Assembly: GCA_022652815.1 (NCBI GenBank)
Contig: JALCRR010000005.1
Coordinates: forward strand, 1 to 64,000
Reading direction: 5' to 3'
Length of the DNA: 64,000 nucleotides
Source of the DNA: Oscillibacter sp.
GTDB taxonomy: Bacteria > Bacillota > Clostridia > Oscillospirales > Oscillospiraceae
Shown here one piece after another: positions 15,822 to 24,621 of this stretch. The stretch's first letter is position 1. Every line of letters starts with the position of its first letter. The notes beneath the pieces are model-generated. The model made no database searches and was not told the DNA's origin. It worked only from the letters and a program-made list of their open reading frames with translations. The position numbers and the translations under genes are program-made.

Positions 15822-16895
15822 ATGAGCGAAGAGACCCGGAAAGTCACCCATGTGGAGAATATCCGCTATGACCGCAAGCTTGAGGCGCTGTATATCATTG
15901 ACCAGACGCTCCTGCCCGGCCAGGAAAAGGAAATCCGCCTGCAGACAGCGGAGGAGATGTATGACGCCATCAAAAAGCTGAAGATTCGGGGAGCCCCGGC
16001 CATCGGCATCTGCGCGGGTTACTGCATGTATGTGCTGGCCAAGTCCATCCGTACAGAGGATCGGCAGGTGTTTTTCAGAAAACTCAGCGAGTATGGAGAG
16101 TACCTCAATTCCTCCCGCCCTACGGCGGTCAACCTGAGCTGGGCCATCCGCACCATGATGCAGGTGGCGGTGGAGCATCTGCACGACACCCGCGGACAGA
16201 TGCTGGACGCCCTGTATGAGACGGCAGTGGACATCCATCGGGACGACATCGAAAAGTGCGCAAAGATTTCCGAGTACGGCCTGTCCCTTTTGCATGAGGG
16301 TGACGGCGTTTTGACCCACTGCAACGCAGGCCCGCTGGCAACCTCACGCTACGGCACCGGGCAGGGCCCGCTGCTACTGGCCGCGGAGCGGGGGATGAAC
16401 ATCAAGGTGTTTGCCGACGAGACCAGACCGCTTTTGCAGGGCGCACGCTTGACCTCTTATGAGCTGCAGCGCGCCGGTGCGGATGTGACGCTGATCTGCG
16501 ACAATATGGCGTCCATCGTGATGAAAAACGGCTGGGTGCAGTGCTGCATGGTCGGAACCGACCGCATCGCCGCCAACGGCGACATTGCCAACAAGATCGG
16601 CACATCCGGCGTCGCCATTCTGGCCAAGCACTATGGCATCCCGTTTTACGTGCTGGGGCCCACGTCCACCATCGATATGGACTGCCCGGATGGAGACCAC
16701 ATCCCCATCGAGCTGCGAGACCCCGAGGAGATCAAGAACATGTGGTATAAAGAGCCCATGGCGCTCCCGGAGGTCAAGTGCTACAACCCATCCTTTGACG
16801 TTACGAGCCACGAGCTGATTACCGCCATCATCACGGAAGGCGGCATCTGCCGCCCACCGTTTGACAAGAGCCTAAAAAAGCTGTTTAAAAAGTAA
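15822..16895 (+). CDS. mtnA: S-methyl-5-thioribose-1-phosphate isomerase (MtnA) family
   Basis: 357 aa from the ATG at 15822 with GAGGAG ~9 bases upstream; the long open frame extending back across dusB on the other strand is a shadow. Motifs: [16 protein letters not shown] (RGAPA sugar-phosphate loop), [15 protein letters not shown] with the catalytic Cys, and [18 protein letters not shown] with the catalytic Asp. It isomerises 5-methylthioribose-1-phosphate (or 5-deoxyribose-1-phosphate, in the anaerobic DHAP shunt) to the ribulose form. The other methionine-salvage genes are not adjacent; nucleoside phosphorylases occur at 36.5 and 44.9 kb. Followed by a strong terminator. Confidence 0.88.
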   Translation: MSEETRKVTHVENIRYDRKLEALYIIDQTLLPGQEKEIRLQTAEEMYDAIKKLKIRGAPAIGICAGYCMYVLAKSIRTEDRQVFFRKLSEYGEYLNSSRPTAVNLSWAIRTMMQVAVEHLHDTRGQMLDALYETAVDIHRDDIEKCAKISEYGLSLLHEGDGVLTHCNAGPLATSRYGTGQGPLLLAAERGMNIKVFADETRPLLQGARLTSYELQRAGADVTLICDNMASIVMKNGWVQCCMVGTDRIAANGDIANKIGTSGVAILAKHYGIPFYVLGPTSTIDMDCPDGDHIPIELRDPEEIKNMWYKEPMALPEVKCYNPSFDVTSHELITAIITEGGICRPPFDKSLKKLFKK

Positions 16896-16973
16896 GCATT
16901 TTTAAGCCTGCCGGGTATACAGGCACAAAACATTCCGAAAACCGGGCGAAAGCCTCCGGGCTGACGGGAGAAT

Positions 16974-17006
16974 AAAAAGGAAGCAGCATACGCTGCTTCC
17001 TTTTTT
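16974..17006. terminator. Bidirectional terminator
   Basis: 14-bp stem AAAAAGGAAGCAGC/GCTGCTTCCTTTTT with loop ATAC, between convergent mtnA and the Hpt gene. Confidence 0.9.
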
Positions 17007-17029
17007 ATGGATCAAAATATCGGAATATA

Positions 17030-17371
17030 TTATTTCAGCTTTTCAACAGCGGCCCGGGCCTCAATAATTTTCTGAAACTCTTCATCCAGATGAGAGTAGT
17101 CCTGGTGGCGCAGAGGCTCCACAATCTCGCAGATTGCGTTGAACAGCGGCGTCAGACCAAGATTGCCCGCCACGCCCTTGAGCGTGTGGGCTGCGTCAAA
17201 CGCGGCGGAGTAATTCTTTTCGTCAAGGGCTGTTTCCAACGCAACAAATTCCGGGTCGGTGAGGAACATGTTCAGGCACTCGGCATACAGGGCCTCATCG
17301 TCCAAAAACCGTGCCATTGCACCTTTCATATCGGCGCCATAAGCACGCAATCGTTCGGTCAGTTCACTCAT
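17030..17371 (-). CDS. Hpt (histidine phosphotransfer) domain protein
   Basis: 113 aa from the ATG at 17371 (GGGAGGTG 6-8 bases upstream). The whole protein is one Hpt helical bundle; the phospho-accepting His lies in AAHTLKGVAGNLGL, at about residue 60. Hpt proteins shuttle phosphate between receiver domains in phosphorelays. No histidine kinase or receiver gene is next to it, so its partners are unknown. It follows the cupin gene by 16 bases and is probably cotranscribed. Confidence 0.88.
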   Translation of the reverse strand: MSELTERLRAYGADMKGAMARFLDDEALYAECLNMFLTDPEFVALETALDEKNYSAAFDAAHTLKGVAGNLGLTPLFNAICEIVEPLRHQDYSHLDEEFQKIIEARAAVEKLK

Positions 17372-17387
17372 TGAGGACACCTCCCTG

Positions 17388-17732
17388 TTACTTCAGAACG
17401 ATCAGAGCAACTAGCTCAACAGGTTCGTCTGTGCGGTTTTCCAGACTGTGGCTCTCGCCGTATCCGGTAGCGGTGACGTCGCCGGCATGAACCGTAACTT
17501 CCGTCCCGTTATCATTGAACACGGCCTCGCCCTTGAGAATATAATAAAACTCCGTCTCATCCTTATGAGCATGGTAACCAATGGAGCATCCAGGATTCAC
17601 CGTGATCTGGGAAAAGAGACGCGCATGATCGTACATCTGCTCTTTTGTGGCCAGATCCTTCATGTGAATGAGACCCTTGCCGCCTTGAACGGCACCCTCT
17701 CTGCGGGGACAATGATCGGATAGCTGATACAT
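17388..17732 (-). CDS. Small cupin-domain protein
   Basis: 114 aa, ATG behind AGAGAGGG. Cupin motif 1 appears as GYHAHKDETEFYYILKGEA and motif 2 as GDVTATGYGESHSLENRT, giving the usual His/His/Glu/His metal site in a beta barrel. Single-domain cupins of this kind have varied roles (isomerases, dioxygenases, sugar or metabolite binding); no substrate can be named. First gene of a two-gene unit with Hpt. A GC hairpin (17756-17789) occupies its leader. Confidence 0.8.
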   Translation of the reverse strand: MYQLSDHCPRREGAVQGGKGLIHMKDLATKEQMYDHARLFSQITVNPGCSIGYHAHKDETEFYYILKGEAVFNDNGTEVTVHAGDVTATGYGESHSLENRTDEPVELVALIVLK

Positions 17733-17755
17733 TTTTCAAGCCCTCTCTTTCAAGA

Positions 17756-17789
17756 CCGCTGCATGGTCCGCTCTTGCGCGGTGCAGCGG
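17756..17789 (-). promoter_or_regulatory. Leader hairpin upstream of the cupin gene
   Basis: CCGCTGCA (17756-17763) pairs with TGCAGCGG (17782-17789), with further pairing inside. No T run follows, so it looks like a leader structure rather than a terminator; no known riboswitch was recognised. Confidence 0.35.
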
Positions 17790-17899
17790 CAGGTGATAAA
17801 ATAATAAAATACCGAAAAACGAAAACGGTTTTATTCAAAAATATCATAGCATAATCGACTTCTAAAAGTCCACTGTTAGTTCGTAAAAAGGAGAACTTT

Positions 17900-18973
17900 A
17901 TGAAAAAGACTTCACTGCTGGCCGCCTTTTTACTCCTGCTGAGTCTGACCGCCGGATGCGGGACACAGGCGCCGGCGGCCGCATCTTCTTCCGCTTCCGG
18001 CACGGAAACGCTGCAAATGGAGCGCCTTTGTCTGGAGCTGCCCCGCTCTTGCGCGGAAAAACCCGATGCGGTGGACGCCTTTTGCGAAAGTCTGCGGGGG
18101 GCGCTTAAAGACCACGGCGTAGATGTGGGCAAGGTGACCGTGACCTTTGGCACCTCTGAAGCGGCTACGGCGCAGGCATTGGAAGCAGGTGGCGTGCAGG
18201 CGGCGGTTCTGTCCGGGGAGAGCTATGTAAAATACGGCAGCGGGTCACTGGTAGTGGCGGCGGGAGATGTTTTGAACGAGCGGGACGACGGCGACAGCAC
18301 TGACCCTGCGGTCTGGAACGGCGAGGAAGCACTGACCGCGCAGCGGCAGACGCCAAGAGCGGGCTTGCGGACGCTGCTGGCGGCGGGGCCGTCGGACTAT
18401 GGCGCGCAGCTGGCACGCCGGGTGCAAAACGGGAAAACGCCATCCTGGACAGAGCTGGATCATGCCGCGTGGGGCGTGCTTGCCGGGGACACCGCCATGG
18501 CGTCCCAATGGCTGGAAGACAACTACGAGGGCAATACGATAGAGGATCTCTCCACTGTGACGACGTTCGATACATACGCAGACCTGCTGTGGGCACTGGC
18601 CAACGGGGAAGTGGACGCGGCGGTATTACCGGAGGATATGTTTTTCTACTGCGTTGATCTGGGCATGTGGACGGCACCGGCTTTTGAACCTGTGGAAAAT
18701 AGCGCGTCCCGCGGCCTTGGCCGCGAAAATCCAATGTGGGACGAGGTAACGGTACTGGGGGTTTCGGAGCGGTACTTTACGGCGGTGATGGCGGTGTCCG
18801 TCACCGATCAGACCGTGTCGTCAAGCACATTTACGGCGGCGCTTCAGGCGGCGCTTCTGAATTTGAGCCAGTCCCATCAAGAGGTGCTGGCAGAAGCCGG
18901 ATTGCCTGCCATGGTCGGAGTCACGGACGATCAGTTCGATGGAATGCGCCGGGCTTTGGCGGGGGAGAAATAA
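17900..18973 (+). CDS. PhnD-like substrate-binding lipoprotein, orphan
   Basis: 357 aa. A lipoprotein signal peptide ends at LTAG-C20, giving a membrane-anchored extracellular protein. The body resembles the PhnD/phosphate-phosphonate binding family (periplasmic-binding type 2): FCESLRGALKDHGVDVGKV, EAGGVQAAVLSGESY, LWALANGEVDAAVLPEDMF. No ABC permease or ATPase lies nearby, so it either shares a distant transporter or has a sensing role. The alpha/beta hydrolase gene begins 6 bases after its stop. Confidence 0.65.
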   Translation: MKKTSLLAAFLLLLSLTAGCGTQAPAAASSSASGTETLQMERLCLELPRSCAEKPDAVDAFCESLRGALKDHGVDVGKVTVTFGTSEAATAQALEAGGVQAAVLSGESYVKYGSGSLVVAAGDVLNERDDGDSTDPAVWNGEEALTAQRQTPRAGLRTLLAAGPSDYGAQLARRVQNGKTPSWTELDHAAWGVLAGDTAMASQWLEDNYEGNTIEDLSTVTTFDTYADLLWALANGEVDAAVLPEDMFFYCVDLGMWTAPAFEPVENSASRGLGRENPMWDEVTVLGVSERYFTAVMAVSVTDQTVSSSTFTAALQAALLNLSQSHQEVLAEAGLPAMVGVTDDQFDGMRRALAGEK

Positions 18974-18979
18974 GAAAAT

Positions 18980-19927
18980 ATGTGGATTTTTTACACGTTA
19001 ATTATCCTTGTGCTTGCCGCATTTGCCGGGGCCATGACACTTTTCAAGTACGCGGTGGTGCGGGTGGCAAACCATACACCGGAGGATCAGATCGACGAGT
19101 TTGAACGCGAGCGCGGCATGGATGTGACCCTCCTCCACCGGGGCGTCTCCTGGTATCGGGCACAACCGCGGGAGACCATTTCTATCACCAGCTTCGACGG
19201 GCTGCGTCTGGCAGCGGATTATATTCCCGCCGAGGGAACTTCACGGGGCCGAGTGCTGCTGTTTCACGGCTATCACGGCGGTATTGAGGACTATTCGGCG
19301 GCGCTGCCCTATTACCATTCGCTGGGCTTCGATCTGCTGATGGTGGACGAGCGCGCCCATGGGCGCAGCGAGGGAAAATACATTGGCTACGGCGTTTTGG
19401 AAAAGCGGGACTGCTGCGCGTGGGCACAGGAGGCCGATCGGCGCTGGGGAGAGGCACCGACATTTCTGGCAGGTGTCTCCATGGGGGCAGCAACCGTGCT
19501 GATGGCGGCGGAAGAGCCGCTTCCTGCGGACGTGCGGGGCATCATTGCCGACTGCGGGTTTACCTCGCCCAAGGAGGAAATCTGCTATGTCATGCGGCAG
19601 GATCTGCACCTGCCGGCCTATCCCATGTATTGGTTGGTAAACGGACTTTGCCGGCTGCTGGCGGGATACGGGTTTGACGACTGCTCCACGGAGCGCACAC
19701 TTGCGAAAAGCAACATTCCGGTTCTGCTGATCCACGGGGAGGCGGACACCTACGTTTTACCCGAGATGTCCAGAAAATCCTATGCCGCCTGCCGGGGAGA
19801 GAAGCATCTTTTGATGATTCCCGGCGCCGGGCACTGTCAGGGCTATCTGACGGATGCGCAGGGATATGAGCGGGAGCTGAAGCAATTTTTGCTCACCCAT
19901 GCGGTAAATGTGACCGCGGAAATCTAA
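18980..19927 (+). CDS. Membrane-anchored alpha/beta hydrolase
   Basis: 315 aa. An N-terminal hydrophobic segment (residues ~3-24) without a cleavage site suggests a membrane anchor. The fold shows an oxyanion region (VLLFHGYHGG), the nucleophile elbow GVSMGA, the acid in LLIHGEADTYV and the final His in IPGAGHCQGY. This arrangement resembles YqkD/BD-FAE-type serine hydrolases. Substrate unknown. Cotranscribed with the upstream binding lipoprotein, suggesting a cell-surface job. Confidence 0.85.
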   Translation: MWIFYTLIILVLAAFAGAMTLFKYAVVRVANHTPEDQIDEFERERGMDVTLLHRGVSWYRAQPRETISITSFDGLRLAADYIPAEGTSRGRVLLFHGYHGGIEDYSAALPYYHSLGFDLLMVDERAHGRSEGKYIGYGVLEKRDCCAWAQEADRRWGEAPTFLAGVSMGAATVLMAAEEPLPADVRGIIADCGFTSPKEEICYVMRQDLHLPAYPMYWLVNGLCRLLAGYGFDDCSTERTLAKSNIPVLLIHGEADTYVLPEMSRKSYAACRGEKHLLMIPGAGHCQGYLTDAQGYERELKQFLLTHAVNVTAEI

Positions 19928-19930
19928 AAC

Positions 19931-19962
19931 AAAAAGCGAGCTGACGTGTCAGCTCGCTTTTT
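19931..19962. terminator. Bidirectional terminator
   Basis: A nearly continuous inverted repeat (AAAAAGCGAGCTGA/TCAGCTCGCTTTTT, loop CGTG) between convergent genes. Confidence 0.9.
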
Positions 19963-19964
19963 GT

Positions 19965-20573
19965 TTATATAGATGTTACGATGTCACGCACCATACGGGC
20001 AGTCATGCCCCAGATCGTATGGCCGGCATAGTGCCAGACGGGGACATCCACGTTTCCCCGCGCCCAGCGGTAATCGGCGGGGATGCCGACAGCCTCATAG
20101 GGGAAGTCCGCGGGTACCACGGGTTCAAGTGCATAGTGCCAAGGTTCCGGCTGGGTGTTCTGAAAAAACGTCACCGGAACGGTGAAAGCCTCCGCCACTT
20201 CGGCGGGAGAGGGGCGGAGGAGGGCATAGCCCGCTGCGTCCACAAGGCCAATCACCGGCTGAAGAAGAAATCCGGCCTGAGAGCAGATGAAATCCGACTG
20301 TCCCAGAACGGTGATATGCGACTGGGGAATGGCCAGTTCCTCCTGCGTTTCCCGCAGGGCACATTCCACGGCGGATTCGCCCGCTTCTGCCCGTCCGCCG
20401 GGGAAGCAGACCTCGTTTGGCTGACGACCCAGCGCGGCGGCGCGCATCTCAAAAAGCAGGTGAAGCCCGTCCGGCTTTTCCACCAGTGGGCAGAGCACCG
20501 CGTAGTGATGCCGGGCACCCATGAGAGCGGGGATATGGTCGCCCCAGCGATCCTTAAAATCCTCTGCCGTCAT
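19965..20573 (-). CDS. Nudix hydrolase, CoA-pyrophosphatase (NudL/YeaB) type
   Basis: 202 aa from the ATG at 20573, which overlaps the preceding stop (TGATG). The Nudix box runs from GGRAEAGES to RETQEEL, and the flanking LLFEMRAAALGRQPNEVCFPG is typical of the CoA diphosphatase group, which cleaves CoA or acyl-CoA into phosphopantetheine and 3',5'-ADP. Translationally coupled to the lipid kinase gene. Confidence 0.82.
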   Translation of the reverse strand: MTAEDFKDRWGDHIPALMGARHHYAVLCPLVEKPDGLHLLFEMRAAALGRQPNEVCFPGGRAEAGESAVECALRETQEELAIPQSHITVLGQSDFICSQAGFLLQPVIGLVDAAGYALLRPSPAEVAEAFTVPVTFFQNTQPEPWHYALEPVVPADFPYEAVGIPADYRWARGNVDVPVWHYAGHTIWGMTARMVRDIVTSI

Positions 20574-21454
20574 CACAGCAGCATGGTCAGCGCACTTTCC
20601 CGAATGGACAAATCCACCAAAGGAAGGCTAGGGGCATACTCGCCATCCAGAGACCAGGGCAGCTCCTCCTCCGGCTCCACGATGACATGGGAGACGTGAC
20701 GGAAGATGATGCCCTCGTCCTGATAGTGCTGATTCATCAGAGCCAGCAGCAGATTTTGCAGGGCGAGAGGGGACTTGGGATTGGGAATCAGCAGCATTTC
20801 AAATTTGCCGTCGTTGAGCACCACGTGCTCCGAATCGAACTTCATCAGTCCGCCGATGGAAGTGGTGTTGCACACGGCACCAAAGAGGTATTCGCCGTCT
20901 AGCACATCACCGTCGGCATTGATTTTTACTTTGTAGGGGCGAAGGGTGTTTAGATCCTTCATGCCCTCCAGAATATAGGCAAAATGACCCAGTGCGTTTT
21001 TAGAGGACTGGGAGACGTTATAAGAGGTCTTGGTAAAGGCACCGAAGGAGGCAACATAGACGAAGCTACGGTCATTCCACTGGCCTACGTCCATGGGCTG
21101 CTTCCGGTTTTCCGCAATAGCCAGTGCGGCCTTGACCGGGTTGGACGACAGGTGGAGACTGGCTGCAAAGTCGTTGGTGCTGCCCCGGGGCAGATAGCCC
21201 AGCAGCGGCGGCTTTTCCAGCTGCATCAGGCCGCTGACAGTCTCGTTCAGTGTGCCGTCACCACCGGAGCAGACCACAAGGTCGTAGTGAGGACCCTCGG
21301 CAATAGCGGTGCGGGTGGCATCGCCGCGCTCGGTGGTGTTGTGAATCCGGACAAGATAGCCCGCCTCGGAGAAAATGGAAACCGCGTCAAACAGCGGTGC
21401 GCGGGACTGTTTTTTGCCCGCCATAGGATTGATAATCAGTAAGAGCTTTTTCAT
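20573..21454 (-). CDS. Diacylglycerol/lipid kinase, YegS/BmrU family
   Basis: 293 aa, full length. KLLLIINPMAGKKQSRAP, VVCSGGDGTLNETVSGLM (nucleotide-binding GGDGT) and YLPRGSTNDFAASL are the conserved blocks of the DagK_cat domain; SLDGEYAP closes the C-terminal beta sandwich. It phosphorylates diacylglycerol or a related lipid at the membrane, recycling it to phosphatidate. First gene of a pair with the Nudix hydrolase. Confidence 0.9.
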   Translation of the reverse strand: MKKLLLIINPMAGKKQSRAPLFDAVSIFSEAGYLVRIHNTTERGDATRTAIAEGPHYDLVVCSGGDGTLNETVSGLMQLEKPPLLGYLPRGSTNDFAASLHLSSNPVKAALAIAENRKQPMDVGQWNDRSFVYVASFGAFTKTSYNVSQSSKNALGHFAYILEGMKDLNTLRPYKVKINADGDVLDGEYLFGAVCNTTSIGGLMKFDSEHVVLNDGKFEMLLIPNPKSPLALQNLLLALMNQHYQDEGIIFRHVSHVIVEPEEELPWSLDGEYAPSLPLVDLSIRESALTMLL

Positions 21455-21540
21455 AGGATACTCCTTAAGGTGTTTCGAAAGAAACGGTTCAAATCATGTT
21501 AAATTGGAGTATTGTGTAGTATAGCACCACAAAAACAGGA

Positions 21541-21569
21541 TTGCAATTCCCCTTTAAGACGTGTAGAAT
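21541..21569 (+). promoter_or_regulatory. SigmaA-type promoter for the AI-2E-family gene
   Basis: TTGCAA, 17-bp spacer, TAGAAT at 21564-21569, ~20 bases before the ribosome site. Confidence 0.65.
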
Positions 21570-21598
21570 TATTTTTACACAAGGGGGCGATGACAGAC

Positions 21599-22846
21599 AT
21601 GAAGAAGGACAGCCGTTACTGGAAAGTCGGCTTGACTGTTTTCTTAACGGTGAGCGCAATCCTGCTGTTTTACGATACGCTGTTTGGCTCCCGTGCCATG
21701 GTGAAGTTTGGAGTCAAGCTGTTCAACACCCTCAAACCGATCCTGTTTGGCGCCATGATTGCCTATCTGCTCACCCCTGTCATTAACTTTTTCGAGAACA
21801 AACTGTTCCCGGAGAGCCTAAAGCGCGCAAAGCTAGGGGGCAAGCTGTGCTCCATCGGACCGAGGGTCGTCAGTCTGCTTTTGACATGGATTGCGATCTG
21901 CGTGCTGGCCTACCTGCTGCTGCTGTTTCTGATTCCGGAACTTTATAGGAGCATTGTGCAGCTGTTTAACAGCCTGGAGACCTATTACAATACCATCAAC
22001 AACTGGATCAACAGCCTGCTGGAGAAGAATCCGGCTGTGGAAGCCTGGGCTTCCGGCAAGATCGAGGCCTATTACAACGACCTCGTGAACGTACTGAGCG
22101 AAAAGGTGCTGCCCCAGACTCAGCAGATTATGACGGCCGTCTCCGGCGGCATCATGACGGCTTTGATATTTTTCAAAAACCTCATTGTCGGAGCCATCGT
22201 CTCCGTCTATCTGCTGTCCACCAAGGAACGCTGCGCCGCCCACGGAAGAAAGCTGATCTATGGTCTGCTGAATGCGAAGCAGACACCGTGGGTATTCCGG
22301 GGCATTCATCGCATGGATGCCATTTTCTCCGGGTTTGTCCGGGGAAAACTGCTGGATTCGCTGATTATCGGCGTGATTTGCTTCATTCTCAGTGAGGCAC
22401 TGCATTTCCCGTATGCTCCGCTGGTTTCCGTGATTATCGGCGTCACCAACATTATTCCCTTCTTCGGCCCGTTTTTGGGCGCAATCCCCAGCCTGTTCTT
22501 GATTTTGCTGGTTTCTCCGCTGAAGGCGCTGTACTTCCTAATCTTTATTATTGCCCTGCAGCAGGTGGACGGCAACATCATCGGCCCCAAGATCTTGGGC
22601 AATACCACGGGGCTTTCCTCCCTGTGGGTAATTATCGCCATTCTGGTGGGCGGCTCCTTCTTCGGCATCCCGGGAATGTTCTTTGGTGTGCCCGTGTGCG
22701 CCTGCTTCTATTCTCTGCTGACATTCCTGGTGGAACAGCGCCTGCGCAAAAAAAATCTGCCGGTGACCACCGACGCATATCAAACGGAGACACCGGGGGA
22801 AACCGCAGAAAATCATTCCGAAATCGTGAACTCAGAAGAAAAGTAA
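21599..22846 (+). CDS. AI-2E family transporter (YtvI/PerM-like membrane protein)
   Basis: 415 aa from the ATG at 21599; AAGGGGG is 11 bases upstream, while the alternative ATG at 21590 is only 2 bases from it. About eight membrane segments in the AI-2E/UPF0118 layout: paired helices at the N terminus, an amphipathic stretch around 110-170, then SVIIGVTNIIPFFGPFLGAIP and QQVDGNIIGPKILGNTTGLS, both family signatures. Members include autoinducer-2 exporter TqsA and Na+/H+ antiporters; substrate here is unknown. A polar acidic tail ends the protein. Confidence 0.85.
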   Translation: MKKDSRYWKVGLTVFLTVSAILLFYDTLFGSRAMVKFGVKLFNTLKPILFGAMIAYLLTPVINFFENKLFPESLKRAKLGGKLCSIGPRVVSLLLTWIAICVLAYLLLLFLIPELYRSIVQLFNSLETYYNTINNWINSLLEKNPAVEAWASGKIEAYYNDLVNVLSEKVLPQTQQIMTAVSGGIMTALIFFKNLIVGAIVSVYLLSTKERCAAHGRKLIYGLLNAKQTPWVFRGIHRMDAIFSGFVRGKLLDSLIIGVICFILSEALHFPYAPLVSVIIGVTNIIPFFGPFLGAIPSLFLILLVSPLKALYFLIFIIALQQVDGNIIGPKILGNTTGLSSLWVIIAILVGGSFFGIPGMFFGVPVCACFYSLLTFLVEQRLRKKNLPVTTDAYQTETPGETAENHSEIVNSEEK

Positions 22847-22864
22847 AATTGCGTGAAGTTTTTC

Positions 22865-22893
22865 TTGCTTTTTTAGGTCGGAACGTGTACAAT
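22865..22893 (+). promoter_or_regulatory. Promoter of the ABC importer operon
   Basis: TTGCTT, 17-bp spacer, TACAAT at 22888-22893. The rpe promoter at 31549-31577 uses the same two hexamers and spacing. Confidence 0.75.
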
Positions 22894-22895
22894 AC

Positions 22896-22937
22896 TGGCC
22901 TGTGGGTATGTTATAAAAATAACAATCCACGGGCTGT
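22896..22937 (+). promoter_or_regulatory. Leader hairpin of the ABC importer operon
   Basis: At the 5' end of a ~110-nt leader, GCCTGTGG pairs with CCACGGGC and GTTAT with ATAAC, forming an imperfect hairpin. No T run follows. It may stabilise or regulate the mRNA; no known riboswitch was recognised. Confidence 0.4.
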
Positions 22938-23011
22938 ATTTTAAAATTGAATAGAGCCGGAAATCTGTTGGGCCGACCGAAAACACGGCGGCCACAAAAG
23001 GAGAAACGATC

Positions 23012-24565
23012 ATGAAGAAGCGGATCTTAGCATTCCTGCTTCTGATTGCCCTCTTGAGCACTGTACTCAGCGGTTGCGGAGACGGCAGCTCACAGGCGGG
23101 ATCGGAAGCGACACAGACAGGCGGCTCTACCGGAGAGAGTGTCCAGGGTGGAGAAATCACCGTGGGCATCGCTCAAGACCTGGACGACAGTCTTGACCCT
23201 CACAAAGCGGTGAAGGCAGGAACTCGCGAAATTCTGTTCAATGTATTTGAAGGGCTGGTTAAACCCACGCCTAACGGAGATTTGGAGCCTGCAGTTGCCG
23301 AAAGCTATGTGATATCCGATGATGAGCGGACGTATACCTTCACCTTGCGTGAGGGTGTTCAGTTTCACAACGGGGAGACGGTGACTGCGGACGATGTTGT
23401 TTATTCCATCGAACGCTGCGCCGACGCATCAGAGGGAGAGCCTCTGGTGGCGGCGTTTTCTGTTATCCAGTCGGTAGAGGCAACCGATGACCACACGGTG
23501 GTCATCACACTCAGCGAACCCGACAGCGACTTTTTATCCTATCTGACAACAGCCATCCTGCCGCGGGATTATGCGGATGAGGACACGGCACCGGTAGGCA
23601 CCGGCCCGTTCAAATTCGTTTCCCGCACGGCACAGGATGCAATCGTACTGGAGAAGTTTGACGGATACTGGGGAACGCCCGCATATCTGGACAAGGTGAC
23701 CTTTAAGATTATTGAGAATGCCGACGCACTGGTCTTGTCTTTGCAGAGCGGAGCCATTGACCTCTGCCCGCATCTGACAGCGACCCAGGTCAGCCAGCTC
23801 TCTGGGGACACCTATCAGATTCTAGAGGGTACCATGAACCTGGTGCAGGCCATGTACTTGAACAATGCCGTGGAGCCCCTCAATAATGAGAAGGTTCGTC
23901 AGGCCCTTTCCTATGCGGTGGACAAGCAGACGGTCATGGATATGATCGCCGACGGCCACGGCAAGGCTGTGGGCTCCAGCATGTATCCCACGTTTACCAA
24001 GTATTTCGACGATTCCTTGACGGATTACTATACCCAGAATATCGACAAGGCCAAGGCACTTCTTGCCGAGGCGGGCTATCCCGATGGATTTGCACTGGAG
24101 ATCACCGTACCGTCCAACTATCAGCCCCATGTGGATACGGCGCAGGTGCTGGTGGAGCAGCTGAAAGCCATCGGCGTCAACGCCACCATCAAGCTGGTGG
24201 ACTGGAACACCTGGGTTTCCGACGTTTACACGGGCCGGAATTACCAGGCAACCGTAGTGGGCGTGGATGCGTCCAACATGACGGCCCGGGCAATGCTGGA
24301 ACGGTTTGTCTCGGACAATGGCAAGAACTTTATCAACTATAACAACCCGGACTATGACGATCTTTTCCGCCAGGCACTGGCGGAAAAGGACGATGCCGCC
24401 CGCACCGAAATTTATCGGCAGATGGAAGCCAATCTGACGGAGCACGCGGCCAACGTCTACATCCAGGATCTGGCCGATCTGGTGGCCATCCGCAGCAATC
24501 TTGCGGGCTATCAGTTCTATCCGATCTATGTGATGGATCTGGCGTCGGTCCACTTTGTCCAGTAA
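23012..24565 (+). CDS. ABC transporter substrate-binding lipoprotein, family 5 (peptide/nickel type)
   Basis: 517 aa. Signal peptide with lipobox LSG-C22. The body is SBP_bac_5: DDSLDPHKAVKAGTREILFN, EGLVKPTPNGDLEPAVAESY, YTFTLREGVQFHNGETVTAD and the late EIYRQMEANLTEHA block. It delivers the ligand to the permease pair encoded next. Dpp/Opp-like peptide binding is the default reading; protein sizes across the operon also match nickel (Nik) systems, so the substrate is open. First gene of a six-gene run. Confidence 0.85.
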   Translation: MKKRILAFLLLIALLSTVLSGCGDGSSQAGSEATQTGGSTGESVQGGEITVGIAQDLDDSLDPHKAVKAGTREILFNVFEGLVKPTPNGDLEPAVAESYVISDDERTYTFTLREGVQFHNGETVTADDVVYSIERCADASEGEPLVAAFSVIQSVEATDDHTVVITLSEPDSDFLSYLTTAILPRDYADEDTAPVGTGPFKFVSRTAQDAIVLEKFDGYWGTPAYLDKVTFKIIENADALVLSLQSGAIDLCPHLTATQVSQLSGDTYQILEGTMNLVQAMYLNNAVEPLNNEKVRQALSYAVDKQTVMDMIADGHGKAVGSSMYPTFTKYFDDSLTDYYTQNIDKAKALLAEAGYPDGFALEITVPSNYQPHVDTAQVLVEQLKAIGVNATIKLVDWNTWVSDVYTGRNYQATVVGVDASNMTARAMLERFVSDNGKNFINYNNPDYDDLFRQALAEKDDAARTEIYRQMEANLTEHAANVYIQDLADLVAIRSNLAGYQFYPIYVMDLASVHFVQ

Positions 24566-24621
24566 GCCACAAGTTTAATACCGGCGGAGCATCCGCCGGT
24601 TCATGAAAAGAGGCGATGACC

